In this document: piece by piece, positions 25,311 to 33,124 of the stretch
Position numbering within the stretch: position 1 is the first letter of the stretch
Layout of the letters: each line of letters opens with the position of its first letter
Assembly: GCF_051859565.1 (NCBI RefSeq)
Contig: NZ_JBHYFK010000004.1
Location: 279,106 to 343,105, forward strand
DNA length: 64,000 bases
From: Glycocaulis sp051859565
GTDB taxonomy: Bacteria; Pseudomonadota; Alphaproteobacteria; Caulobacterales; Maricaulaceae
Direction of reading: 5' to 3'
Notes under the pieces: generated by a model
Database searches by the model: none
Told to the model about the DNA's origin: nothing
The model's input: only the letters and a program-made list of their open reading frames with translations
Program-made: the position numbers and the translations under genes

Positions 25311-27065
25311 ATGTCGAGGGAGGGTGAATCCCGATATTCGCGGCGGCAGGACGACCCGGTCAGTCCTATGGTCGTGCTGTTGTCGGTCATCGTCCTGCTC
25401 GTCATCATCCTGATCGCGGGCTATGTGATGTGGCCCTGCAGCGACCGGCCGGGCAGTTTCAAGCCGTGCCAGATCGACCGTTTCCTGCTGCGCACGGCAG
25501 TCGCTGACGCGTGTTTGCGCGAGGGCCAGAGCCGCTTTGTGGACACCTCGCCGATCCGTGTCCCTTCACGCTACCGCGACCGCCGGGGCAACGCGGCGGC
25601 ATTTTCCTCCCTGGGCCCAGGCACGCTGGACCGCCTCCCCCCTCACGCCGCAACGATTGTGAATGGCCGTGCGCTGCGCCAGCGCGAGATCGGCGACATT
25701 AACTGCCCCGCCGTCACTGACACCCTTATTCCAGTGGGCGCTGACAGGTTCTCCACCGCGCGCGGCATGCTTCAACCCGAAGCCGAGCTGGTGCTCTACA
25801 GGCTTCTGGTTGTGGAACGCCGCCCGATGAGCCTGCGCGACACCTACCCCTTCCTGCCTCAGCGCGACACAGCGACGATCGAGCGCATCATCCAGCTGAA
25901 CACTACGTTCGGCTCGTCGCGCGGCGGCACCTACCCGCCCCGGCCCTGGTATGTGCGCTGGGATTTATGCGGCTATGACGACAATGATGATCGCCGCCCC
26001 CGCGCGGCACTGTTCATCGATCCCGAGCGGGATTCCTTCGAGTGCATGTCACGCGAGAACGCCGCACGGCTGTATGCCGAAGGCGCGCGCTACTGGCTCC
26101 TTCTGGGCGATGCAGAACTGGCCCGCAGCGATGTCCAGTGCGTCTGGGACGCCGAATTTGACGGGTTCTGCCCGGGCGGCTACCGCGACGGCTATACCTA
26201 TCTGCGCCATGGGAGTTTCGAGCCGGCGCCTACCGCGCTCGATCTTGCAATGCAGAACTGGCGCCGCGCTTCTGACTGGGGCCGTATCTTCGGGGCGCAG
26301 GCCTCCCTGATGGCCCAGCGGCGGCTGCAGGCGCACACCGTGCAGTGCCAGAGTTCGCTGGACGGATCGAGCCTGCGCCGCATTTCACGCTTCGGACCGG
26401 ACGGTATTGGCGAGGTTATCCGCCTGTCCTTGCGCCAGCGCGCGCTGGCTTCGCTCGGCTACCATTCAGGCGCGGTTGACGGCTATTATGGCCCGGAAAC
26501 GCGCGAGGCGGTTCGCGGCTTCCAGCGCGAGCTGGGCTTTGACGAGACCGGCGCGCTCACCCCGCGCCAGACCACGCTTCTGATCTGCCATGCTGCCCAG
26601 ACTGCAAGGGAAGCCAGCGTGCAGAACACGCTTGGCATCATGTATGCGACGGGTCTGGGCGTAGAGCAGAACACCGATCTGGCGCTGGAATGGCTCGAGA
26701 CCGCGGCCCGGCGCAATGACCCGGATGCGTATTTCAACCTCGCCATCATCTATGGGACGGGCGCCGTACTCGGCAGCTACAATCTGTGCGGCATTATCGA
26801 GAATTTCGAGCGCGCCGAGTCCTACCTGGCCGAGGCGGCCCGGCTGGGCCATCCGGTTGCGCGCCGCTGGCGGGCGAGCCCGGAATACAACCGCCTGCCC
26901 TCCCCCCGCGCGCGCTGGCAAACCATCTCCGAGCGCATCCGCTCGGCCGCCATCGAGGGCGGAGGGTTTTTCTATCTCGAATGGGAAGACCGCAATGTAC
27001 GTCTTCCCGACATTGATCTTCTACCGCCCGGCTGCCTTGAGGCCGAGCGCTTCCAGGGGGGCTGA
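25311..27065 (+). CDS. Membrane-anchored peptidoglycan-binding/Sel1-repeat protein
   Basis: A roughly 584-residue protein. A short charged N-terminus leads into a membrane helix (VVLLSVIVLLVIILIAGYVMW), so the bulk is periplasmic. A cysteine-rich, otherwise unrecognised region follows to about residue 350. Then comes a PG_binding_1 domain (RQRALASLGYHSGAVDGYYGPETREAVRGFQRELGFDETGALT) and two Sel1 repeats (NTLGIMYATGLGVEQNTDLALEWLETAA and the following ARLGHPVA unit). It likely contacts the cell wall as a scaffold. Start 25311 has GGGAGGGG 13 bases upstream; GTG at 25284 is an alternative. A lipoprotein gene follows after 61 bases. Confidence 0.82.
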   Translation: MSREGESRYSRRQDDPVSPMVVLLSVIVLLVIILIAGYVMWPCSDRPGSFKPCQIDRFLLRTAVADACLREGQSRFVDTSPIRVPSRYRDRRGNAAAFSSLGPGTLDRLPPHAATIVNGRALRQREIGDINCPAVTDTLIPVGADRFSTARGMLQPEAELVLYRLLVVERRPMSLRDTYPFLPQRDTATIERIIQLNTTFGSSRGGTYPPRPWYVRWDLCGYDDNDDRRPRAALFIDPERDSFECMSRENAARLYAEGARYWLLLGDAELARSDVQCVWDAEFDGFCPGGYRDGYTYLRHGSFEPAPTALDLAMQNWRRASDWGRIFGAQASLMAQRRLQAHTVQCQSSLDGSSLRRISRFGPDGIGEVIRLSLRQRALASLGYHSGAVDGYYGPETREAVRGFQRELGFDETGALTPRQTTLLICHAAQTAREASVQNTLGIMYATGLGVEQNTDLALEWLETAARRNDPDAYFNLAIIYGTGAVLGSYNLCGIIENFERAESYLAEAARLGHPVARRWRASPEYNRLPSPRARWQTISERIRSAAIEGGGFFYLEWEDRNVRLPDIDLLPPGCLEAERFQGG

Positions 27066-27126
27066 CGATGGCTTCGCAATCACTGCCGGGGCCTTTGCGC
27101 CAAACACAAGTTGAAGGATGTACGCC

Positions 27127-27813
27127 ATGAGCCTGGTCCGGATTTCAGCCTCTCTCGTGAGCTTGTCACTGCTGGCCGCCTGCGCTGCGCCTCAGCAATC
27201 GGTCCCGGCGCGCGATATTCATGCGCTCGAAACCGCGGAGCGCATCTGCAATATCGGCAGCCTGACGCAGGAGTATAACCGCCTGCGCAACGAGGCGCGC
27301 ACCGTGGTGACGCCCTCGCACTGGACGTCGAACTGGATACTCGCCCCCTGGCCGGGAAGCTATGTCGACAGCCACTCCAGCCAGTCCTCAAGCCGCACCG
27401 AGGACGTGAGTATCCGACCGCCTTTCGGCCCCTCTACGCCGACCATTGATCTGGTACGCACGTTCGAGGTCGATCTGGACGCGTCCTACCGGGCGTCCAC
27501 CTCCTCCTGCCAGGCCTATGCCGCCTGCATGTATCAGAACCGCTATAATGAAGGTTATTGCCAGCGCTCGGCCGCCGACTGGCAGATCGCGCAGGAACGG
27601 TTCCAGAGCCTCTCCTACCGCCTCGCTGACGTGCGTGTGCAGATGGCCCAGATCTGCCCGGACTGCCCGCCCGCCATCATCATTCCCCGCCATCGCCATT
27701 ACGGGTATGGACATGGCTATCCGCCCCGTCACTACGCGCCCTACAGGCGCGCCCGTGATTGCGAGGATTATATCGGCGGGGTGTTTACCACCAGCTCCTG
27801 CAGGCGCTACTAG
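27127..27813 (+). CDS. Lipoprotein of unknown function
   Basis: A 228-residue protein starting with a lipoprotein signal (RISASLVSLSLLAACAAP, lipobox LAAC at about residue 17-20). The mature part has eight or more cysteines, suggesting disulphides in the periplasm. The C-terminus is rich in His, Tyr, Arg and Pro (the segment around PRHRHYGYGHGYPPRH), a possible metal-binding or flexible tail. Start 27127 is preferred over 27118 because GAAGGA lies 8 bases before it. It follows the peptidoglycan-binding gene by about 60 bases and probably shares its transcript. Family not recognised. Confidence 0.75.
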   Translation: MSLVRISASLVSLSLLAACAAPQQSVPARDIHALETAERICNIGSLTQEYNRLRNEARTVVTPSHWTSNWILAPWPGSYVDSHSSQSSSRTEDVSIRPPFGPSTPTIDLVRTFEVDLDASYRASTSSCQAYAACMYQNRYNEGYCQRSAADWQIAQERFQSLSYRLADVRVQMAQICPDCPPAIIIPRHRHYGYGHGYPPRHYAPYRRARDCEDYIGGVFTTSSCRRY

Positions 27814-27939
27814 CCGCCCTGCCGGGCCGTAAGGGTTGAGGGTCAGGCAGGGTACTGCACAGGTCTTGCCGGCGCTTTGACAGCCACGGCAGATATATAG
27901 GCTTGATCGCGCTTTGCCTTAGCGGCTAAACCGGCCAGT

Positions 27940-28030
27940 GGAGAGGTGGCCGAGTGGTCGAAGGCGCTCCCCTGCTAAGGGAGTATACGCCAAAAGCGTA
28001 TCGAGGGTTCGAATCCCTTCCTCTCCGCCA
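27940..28030 (+). tRNA. tRNA-Ser (GCT anticodon)
   Basis: The cloverleaf is visible. Acceptor arms are GGAGAGG (27940-27946) and CCTCTCC (28020-28026), with discriminator G28027 and encoded CCA at 28028-28030. The anticodon stem CTCCC/GGGAG encloses loop CTGCTAA with anticodon GCT at 27974-27976. A long variable arm (tacgcc aaaa gcgta) marks a class II serine tRNA, and the T-loop is GTTCGAATCC-like. It reads AGC/AGU codons. The tyrosine recombinase gene begins 128 bases downstream, so its 3' end is probably the integration site of the following island. Confidence 0.97.
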
Positions 28031-28120
28031 GATTTCCGGACGCGCCGCACCTACAAATCGTTGATTATAATCATAATTTACAGAGATTAACTTTTCTGCT
28101 CGATCTCTGACGCCTCGATG

Positions 28121-28144
28121 TGCTACACATTTTGCTGCACATTT
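28121..28144 (+). promoter_or_regulatory. Tandem 12-base repeats upstream of the integrase
   Basis: Two head-to-tail 12-mers, tgctacacattt (28121-28132) and tgctgcacattt (28133-28144), differ at one base and lie just before the integrase ATG at 28159. An inverted agagat/atctct pair lies at 28082-28108. The layout fits arm-type recombinase or excisionase binding sites, or an operator on the integrase promoter. Function inferred. Confidence 0.5.
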
Positions 28145-28158
28145 AGCGGGGCACAGCG

Positions 28159-29424
28159 ATGAATATCACCCGGCGTGGGAGCACGTTTTATCTCGTCCGG
28201 CGGGTGCCGAGACGCTATCAGCGGGTGGAAAAGCGCGCCACGATCTGGATCAGCCTGCACACCGATTCCGAAAGCGAGGCGCAGCGCAAGGCTCCGGCCG
28301 CCTGGAGCCTGATGGAAGCGGCATGGGAAGCGCGGCTCGCCGGGGATAGCGACGATGCCGAGCGCCGCTATGAGGCAGCCCGCGATCTCGCAGCCATGCG
28401 CGGCTTTCAGTATCTGCCAGCGCAGAAGGTGGCAGCCCTGCCCCGTGAGGAACGCCTGCAGCGTATGGAAGCAGTCCTGCGCGATGGCGAGCCGGACCGG
28501 GTTGAAGCATCGGCCCTGCTTGGCGGCGTTGAACAGCCTGCCATCACGGTCAGCCGGGCGCTGGAGATGTTCTGGACGCTCGCAAGGGACCGCACCCTTG
28601 GAAAGAGCGAGGATCAGCTGCGCCGCTGGAAGAACCCGCGCATCAAGGCGGTCCGCAATTTTCTTCACGTGGTGGGCGACAAGGCGATCAGCGAGATCAC
28701 GCCTGATGACGTGCTGGAATTCCGGCAATGGTGGATCGACCGGGTGGAGGCCGAAGGGCTGACCGCCAACAGCGCCAACAAGGATTTCACGCATCTGGCT
28801 GATATGCTGAAAACCGTGAACCGGATGAAGCGGCTGGGTCTGGTGCTGCCCTTTACCGATGTCGCCCTGAAAGAGGGCGAGAAGCGCACGCGCCCGCCCT
28901 TCTCGGTGGACTGGATCAGAACGCGGCTAATGGCTCCCGGCGCGCTGGACGGGCTCAACACGCAGGCGCGTTGCCTCGTGCTGGGCATGATCAACACCGG
29001 CTACCGGCCAAGCGAGGCCGCCGGGCTCTTACCTGAGCATATCCGGCTCGATACCGATATTCCCCATATCTCGATCGAGCCGGCCGGGCGTCAGCTGAAG
29101 AACGCCACCAGCAAGCGCGTCATTCCGCTGGCCGGGATTTCGCTGGAGGCATTCCGGGCCTGCCCTGACGGATTTCCGGCCTATCGCGGCAAGGACAAGA
29201 TCAGCGCAACCGTGAACAAATATCTGCGCGAGAATGGCCTTCTGGAAACGCCCGCGCACAGTCTTTACGGCCTGCGTCACAGTTTCGAGGACCGGATGAT
29301 CGCCGCGCACGTGGATGAGCGCGTGCGGCGTGACCTTTTCGGGCATGCCTATAACCGCGAACGCTATGGCAAGGGGGCTGATCTGAAGCATCTTCACGAT
29401 GTCGTTTCCAGCGTCGCCCTATAG
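28159..29424 (+). CDS. Tyrosine recombinase (phage-type integrase)
   Basis: A 421-residue site-specific integrase. The N-terminus (RGSTFYLVRRVPRRYQ) is the DUF6538-type head, followed by a SAM-like core-binding domain (LGKSEDQLRRWKNPRIKAVRNFL). The catalytic domain has Arg in GYRPSEAAGLL, the HxxR box in LRHSFEDRM, the second His in FGHAYNRERYGKG and the nucleophilic Tyr near YGKG. All catalytic residues appear intact. It points away from the adjoining tRNA-Ser gene, the usual arrangement for an element integrated at a tRNA 3' end. It is convergent with a three-gene minus-strand operon, its stop overlapping the last gene by 31 bases. Confidence 0.9.
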   Translation: MNITRRGSTFYLVRRVPRRYQRVEKRATIWISLHTDSESEAQRKAPAAWSLMEAAWEARLAGDSDDAERRYEAARDLAAMRGFQYLPAQKVAALPREERLQRMEAVLRDGEPDRVEASALLGGVEQPAITVSRALEMFWTLARDRTLGKSEDQLRRWKNPRIKAVRNFLHVVGDKAISEITPDDVLEFRQWWIDRVEAEGLTANSANKDFTHLADMLKTVNRMKRLGLVLPFTDVALKEGEKRTRPPFSVDWIRTRLMAPGALDGLNTQARCLVLGMINTGYRPSEAAGLLPEHIRLDTDIPHISIEPAGRQLKNATSKRVIPLAGISLEAFRACPDGFPAYRGKDKISATVNKYLRENGLLETPAHSLYGLRHSFEDRMIAAHVDERVRRDLFGHAYNRERYGKGADLKHLHDVVSSVAL

Positions 29425-29657
29425 GCGCGCTCAAGTGCCTCCAGCTCCTCAATATCCCGCTCAAAGGCGCGGAATATCGGCAGATAGACCGGATCCTCGT
29501 GCACCAGCTTTGCTGCCGCGATATGGGCGCGTTTCACACGGGCAAGCTCGCTCAAACCCTGCGCCGGTAAAGCTCCTCGTCCACTACTAGCCTGGCCGGA
29601 GTGTTGCGGCGCCGAACAGACAGGCTTGGCCCCTGGCGGGGCGCAAGTGCGGTTCAT
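29394..29657 (-). CDS. Small helical protein, unknown
   Basis: An 87-residue protein whose last 50 residues form a charged, probably coiled helix (FRAFERDIEELEALERAY), after a Pro/Ser/Gly-rich start. Its ATG overlaps the stop of the gene upstream (ATGA at 29654-29657), so it is the third member of a coupled operon. The 3' end runs 31 bases into the convergent integrase gene. I do not recognise the family; the context suggests element-borne accessory function. Confidence 0.5.
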   Translation of the reverse strand: MNRTCAPPGAKPVCSAPQHSGQASSGRGALPAQGLSELARVKRAHIAAAKLVHEDPVYLPIFRAFERDIEELEALERAYRATLETTS

Positions 29658-30022
29658 ATCCCGCCCTCCGGCCAGACCCTTTTTCCCGCGAGGCGCGCTC
29701 GCAATTCGAGAGGGTTTTGAGGGCCGGAGCCGATGCGTTCAGCGGGCATGCGCACACGGGTTCTGTCAGGGCGGACGAGGGCACATTCGCGGGTTGAGCC
29801 GAGCGCAGTATTCACCCGCGCCATGCTGACGGCGATCCAGTTGTGCGGGTCCATCGGATCAGCGCGCTGGGTGATCAGACAGAAGACTGTGCCCATGGCC
29901 GTGACGGCGCAGAGCACGGCCATGGGGCGGAGAATCTGGCGCGGCATGCGCGCTGTGCGGCTGAAAACCTGGCCGCCGCGAAGCCCTGAAAAATGGCCAG
30001 AAGAGATGTCGTGACGGCTCAT
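29654..30022 (-). CDS. Single-pass membrane or exported protein, unknown
   Basis: A 122-residue protein with a basic N-terminus and one hydrophobic segment (PMAVLCAVTAMGTVFCLI, about residues 35-52), then a soluble tail rich in Arg and Pro. Start 30022 is chosen because it forms a TAATG overlap with the upstream gene; an in-frame ATG at 30046 exists. The topology resembles small conjugation-type proteins, but no motif proves it. Middle member of the three-gene operon facing the integrase. Confidence 0.5.
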   Translation of the reverse strand: MSRHDISSGHFSGLRGGQVFSRTARMPRQILRPMAVLCAVTAMGTVFCLITQRADPMDPHNWIAVSMARVNTALGSTRECALVRPDRTRVRMPAERIGSGPQNPLELRARLAGKRVWPEGGI

Positions 30023-30387
30023 TATGCGCCCTCCCCGTCGATCCATTTTTCAGGATTGAGGGCGCTGATCGCGGTACACAATTCGAGCGGCGTGAGGACG
30101 TTATCGGCGCCCATTCTCACGGCCGCCTGAACCACATCTTTCTTGTGAGAATAGGGCCAGTTTTCGACTTGGGCGACGATAAGTGCGAAGCTCAGCCAGC
30201 GCAAGGTTTTGAGCATTTCCCGGCGTTCGGACGCGCCATTTAGATGCTCTCGAATAGCGGTTCGGATCAGCTCTGGCCGGGAAGTGGCCAGCCCTGACAG
30301 AACCCCATAATCAAGCTGCTGAAGAAGATCGGGATCGATACGAAAGCGCACTCTGGGCGCGCTATCAAGGTCGGGGAGATAAGTCAT
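30022..30387 (-). CDS. Ribbon-helix-helix-like small protein, first gene of island operon
   Basis: A 121-residue protein. The N-terminal part (VRFRIDPDLLQQLDYGVLSGLATSRPELIRTAIREHL) matches the strand-helix-helix pattern of RHH DNA-binding or relaxosome proteins, with the SRPELIR turn typical of that fold. The rest is helical and unrecognised. An AAGGG site precedes the ATG. It may autoregulate the operon or act in mobilisation. RHH assignment is by pattern only. Confidence 0.55.
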   Translation of the reverse strand: MTYLPDLDSAPRVRFRIDPDLLQQLDYGVLSGLATSRPELIRTAIREHLNGASERREMLKTLRWLSFALIVAQVENWPYSHKKDVVQAAVRMGADNVLTPLELCTAISALNPEKWIDGEGA

Positions 30388-30500
30388 ATTGCCACCCTTA
30401 CTGGTTATGTAAGGACAGCGGGACTTGAGACGACTTCATTCAAGCATAGGGATTGCCGGGGCGCAACTCATGGAGAAGTGAGGCTTTGACCAAGAGACGG

Positions 30501-30565
30501 GGGCCGCAAGCGGCCCTAGGGGTGGCCGGGACCGGCCCAAGGGTGGGCGATAAGCGGCCCACCAT
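30501..30565. repeat. Row of three adjacent hairpins
   Basis: Perfect or near-perfect short inverted repeats follow each other: gggccgc/gcggccc (30501-30507/30510-30516), ggccgg/ccggcc (30524-30529/30532-30537) and a ggtggg/cccacc pair within 30542-30563. No ORF spans them convincingly. They could be protein-binding or structured-RNA sites of the mobile element; function unknown. Confidence 0.5.
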
Positions 30566-31051
30566 AACTCATTGATATAAAAGACGTTCAGACAATCGGC
30601 CAATTCGGGCCAAATGGCGTTGTCGCTTGGGCCCAGATGTCCCACCGCGTCTATGCCATTGTAATTGCGAGTATAATTCGTCTTGCGCAGCCAGACGGCA
30701 CGGTGTGCATACTGTGTGATAAAAAACCAATGCGCTGATGCGCGGGCGGCAAAGCCGCCCGTACCGGCTAACAGTCGCAAAGGGGAAACAGGGCCAATTC
30801 GTCTGAACCGTTGTCACGATACTGCCAGTCGCGAAGAGTGGATCGGTACGCATAGCGACCAACCTCTCCGCCTGGACGGGCAGCTCGAAATGACTGGACG
30901 TGGCGGGAAAGTGATCGAGAGCCGGAAGAGGCTGCGTTGTCGCGCTCGACAAACCGAAAACCCGTGACAGAAAAAATGGGCCGGAACAGGCACCAGAAAG
31001 CCCCACGCTTCGCGCGAGAAACGTAGAGGCGAAAGCGCTCGGTCATATCGC

Positions 31052-31075
31052 AAAAAATAGCCCGGCATGGCCGGG
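31052..31075 (-). terminator. Candidate intrinsic terminator, minus strand
   Basis: A six-base GC-only stem (cccggc 31061-31066 / gccggg 31070-31075) with a 3-base loop is followed on the minus strand by CTATTTTTTG. It would stop minus-strand transcription entering from the amber-interrupted gene. Confidence 0.5.
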
Positions 31076-31737
31076 TTTGCAGGATAAATGGATAGAGGAA
31101 ACGGGGACGGAGAAGACCGCGAAAGTGGGTGCGAGCGGCGCGAAAAGGATCGTCACCCGCATGGGCCAAGACCCGGCAGGGCCGCGGCTTGGTGGAGCGT
31201 AGCGGAATAGGGCCTGGCCGGTCGTCAGGCCGGTTCGCCCAATTCCTAATTCATCTGTAAATCACACCAGTTTCCAGCAAGCTCGACGGCTCAATCGGCT
31301 ATCGGATCGTGCTCACAATCGGTGGGTAAGAGATCCATCATGCTTGCCGGATTCCGACACCGTAAGCCGCAAGCGACCGGCGATAATCTGCGCACACAAG
31401 CTCCGATGGCGCTGCACCGGCATACGAGATCAATGCGGACAAGCGAGGAGGCAAGCGGACTTACAGGGGCATCATACGGCCCTGCCCTTCCCTTGACGAC
31501 GACACGGAATACAGTCAGCCGGAATTACGCGGGTTGCCACCCAAAAGCGGGAACCGGGAGCATGGCCACAGGCGGCGGTCACGCATGATGCGCGATGGTA
31601 GGCCACCAAATGGAACGGATCGGGATTTCGGGGCGGTCTCGAACGGGCGTAGCCATTGCGAGAATGACCATCCCGGCCCGAAACCCAGAAAAGAGATACA
31701 TTTTCGAAGTGCATGGAGGCGTCGTGCGTTGTCACGC

Positions 31738-32292
31738 TCAGCCAGAGCGGCCGAGAGCGAGACAGGTATCCATCCAGTCGGGTTTGAGAGAGAGGGCGTT
31801 GTCGTCCCAGCTGCAGCATTCCAGCAGGAACCAGGGACAGAACTCCCAGTCGAACGAGTCATCATAGCCATTGCCGCCCTTATGGGCAGCGATCCAGCCG
31901 ATATGGCAAGCGCGGGCAATCGCGCCTACCCGATCGCGAACATAGGCCGTGCCATTTATGGAGCGGACAGAATCGGCATGGACCGCGAGACGGGAGGCAG
32001 GTTCGGCTGTGCAGATCGCTTCCCAGAGGCTCATGGCAGAGTCGGTCAGGAGCTCTTCGGAGATCTCACCACAGGCGCGGGCGATATCTTCATCGGCCAC
32101 GTTGTCGATATGGACGGCATGGCCATCAGAGCTAAGCATATAGATGCCCCAGAAATGGGGCGGGATGCCGTCAGGTGGCAGGCCGATACGGCCTCTGGTT
32201 TCGCCTGCGGCCGGCGCGTATTCAAAGCGCGGGCCATATTCGAGCGTGATGTGATCGCGAGACGATACGGGAATGGTGACGGACTAATCCAT
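31738..32292 (-). pseudogene. Unknown island gene interrupted by an amber codon at position 3
   Basis: Reading from an ATG at 32292, which has AAGGA 8 bases upstream, gives Met-Asp-TAG and then an open frame of 182 codons to 31738. The stretch after the stop is protein-like from its first residue: SVTIPVSSRDHITLEYGP, then GIPPHFWGIYML, and an acidic, Trp-rich C-terminal half (DWEFCPWFLLECCSWDDN). The well-placed ribosome site, start and continuous good sequence on both sides of the stop indicate a gene disabled by one nonsense change, for example CAG to TAG at codon 3. A shorter product could restart at the in-frame ATG at 32139 (133 residues), but without a ribosome site. Family not recognised. 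Confidence 0.6.
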
Positions 32293-32449
32293 GACGGGAA
32301 TCCTTGTTGCTGGAGAAGCATCGCCACGGGTGCGCGCATGGCGGCGCGCCCGTGCGAGCGGGTTCACAAAAGGCTGGGGATGGGATAGATTGAGGGAGTG
32401 GGGATCGAGCTTTCGCCCGACCCCCTAGTCTCTAGAACGTAATGAGAGA

Positions 32450-32488
32450 GACCCGGATCCGAACTCGCCAGCTCGTCCGGGTCTTTTT
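32450..32488 (+). terminator. Intrinsic terminator, plus strand
   Basis: Stem gacccgga (32450-32457) with tccgggtc (32476-32483), then a T5 run. No plus-strand gene precedes it convincingly, so it may end an unrecognised small transcript. Confidence 0.6.
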
Positions 32489-32782
32489 CACGTCCAGAGA
32501 GAAGCTAAACGGTAAAAGCCACATCAGCTTCACTCCCTTCAGCAGGGAAGGCGTATCGCCGACTGCCTTTCGATCATCAGGTTCAACTTTATCCCGTCAT
32601 TTCTCGGCGCTGAGGTCGGAATGGGCCGTCAGTACGGAATGCGGATCCGGGTTGGCATCTGACGCGATGGAGACTCGATAATTCGAATTGGGGTTTACGG
32701 TTTTGAGGCAGAGGTTTTGGTGGGTGCGGCTTTAATGTCTCCGTTTGGGTTTTCAGCTTTGCTGAAAGCACGGCAGGTGCCT

Positions 32783-32807
32783 CTCCCTCGCACTTAGTGC
32801 GAGGGAG
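32783..32807. repeat. 12-bp perfect hairpin repeat
   Basis: ctccctcgcact (32783-32794) and its exact complement (32796-32807) flank a single base. It resembles dispersed palindromes of alphaproteobacterial chromosomes. It overlaps the 3' end of the small minus-strand gene at 32794-33012. The region from 32293 to 32793 holds only this and the terminator above; I see no gene there. Confidence 0.6.
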
Positions 32808-33012
32808 AAGGGGCTGGTGCAGATATGGCAGGGGAATTAGGCCAGTTGGCCGACTTGCTTAGCTCGGTGTCATAAGAACAATCCGATTTTTCTTGGATAT
32901 CATTCCAACTGATCTGATGAGCCACGACATTTGCTTGTTCTACATCACGCTGGAGAACCGCAGGCATCGCCCCTTGCCGTGCATCGGCATCGGGTTTGAT
33001 CTTGATCGACAC
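32794..33012 (-). CDS. Small hypothetical protein
   Basis: A 72-residue frame starting at GTG (33012) with TAGGAG about 6 bases upstream. Composition is polar, with Ala/Gln/Asp, a C-terminal Pro/Ser-rich tail and no hydrophobic segment. It is divergent from the 358-residue unknown gene at 33125. No family is recognised; kept because the ribosome site is good and codon use looks coding. Confidence 0.4.
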   Translation of the reverse strand: MSIKIKPDADARQGAMPAVLQRDVEQANVVAHQISWNDIQEKSDCSYDTELSKSANWPNSPAISAPAPSPSH

Positions 33013-33124
33013 TGGCTCCTACAAGAAACGCAGTGCTGAAATTTCGAACTGAGACCCTACCCCTGATCTGTGTTGCCTGCCTGAAATCGGAAGGTAGGGT
33101 AGACGGGACTACAGGGGGTAGCGG

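Larger units (their letters stand above)
30388..31737. other. Gene-poor, hairpin-rich stretch of the island
   Basis: About 1.35 kb with no gene I can support strongly. Contents are a run of short GC hairpins at 30501-30565, a hairpin at 30743-30761 (cgggcggc arms), a minus-strand terminator at 31052-31075 and several short overlapping frames with unconvincing composition. The best candidate is a minus-strand frame 30768-31046 (about 92 residues, rich in Arg, Phe and Ser), which begins right after the terminator; I give it roughly 0.3. Confidence 0.6.

Noticed and set aside
30863..30872. 10-base match (cctctccgcc) to the tRNA-Ser 3' end as a possible right attachment site
   Set aside because: Only 10 bases match and the flanks differ; a real attachment repeat should include more of the T-arm sequence.
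32068..32388. Plus-strand thermonuclease-like reading with IDAPE and FACGRR motifs
   Set aside because: The DGD motif is damaged and spacing to IDAPE is too short; no ribosome site or suitable start; the opposite strand gives longer, better protein-like sequence with a proper start.
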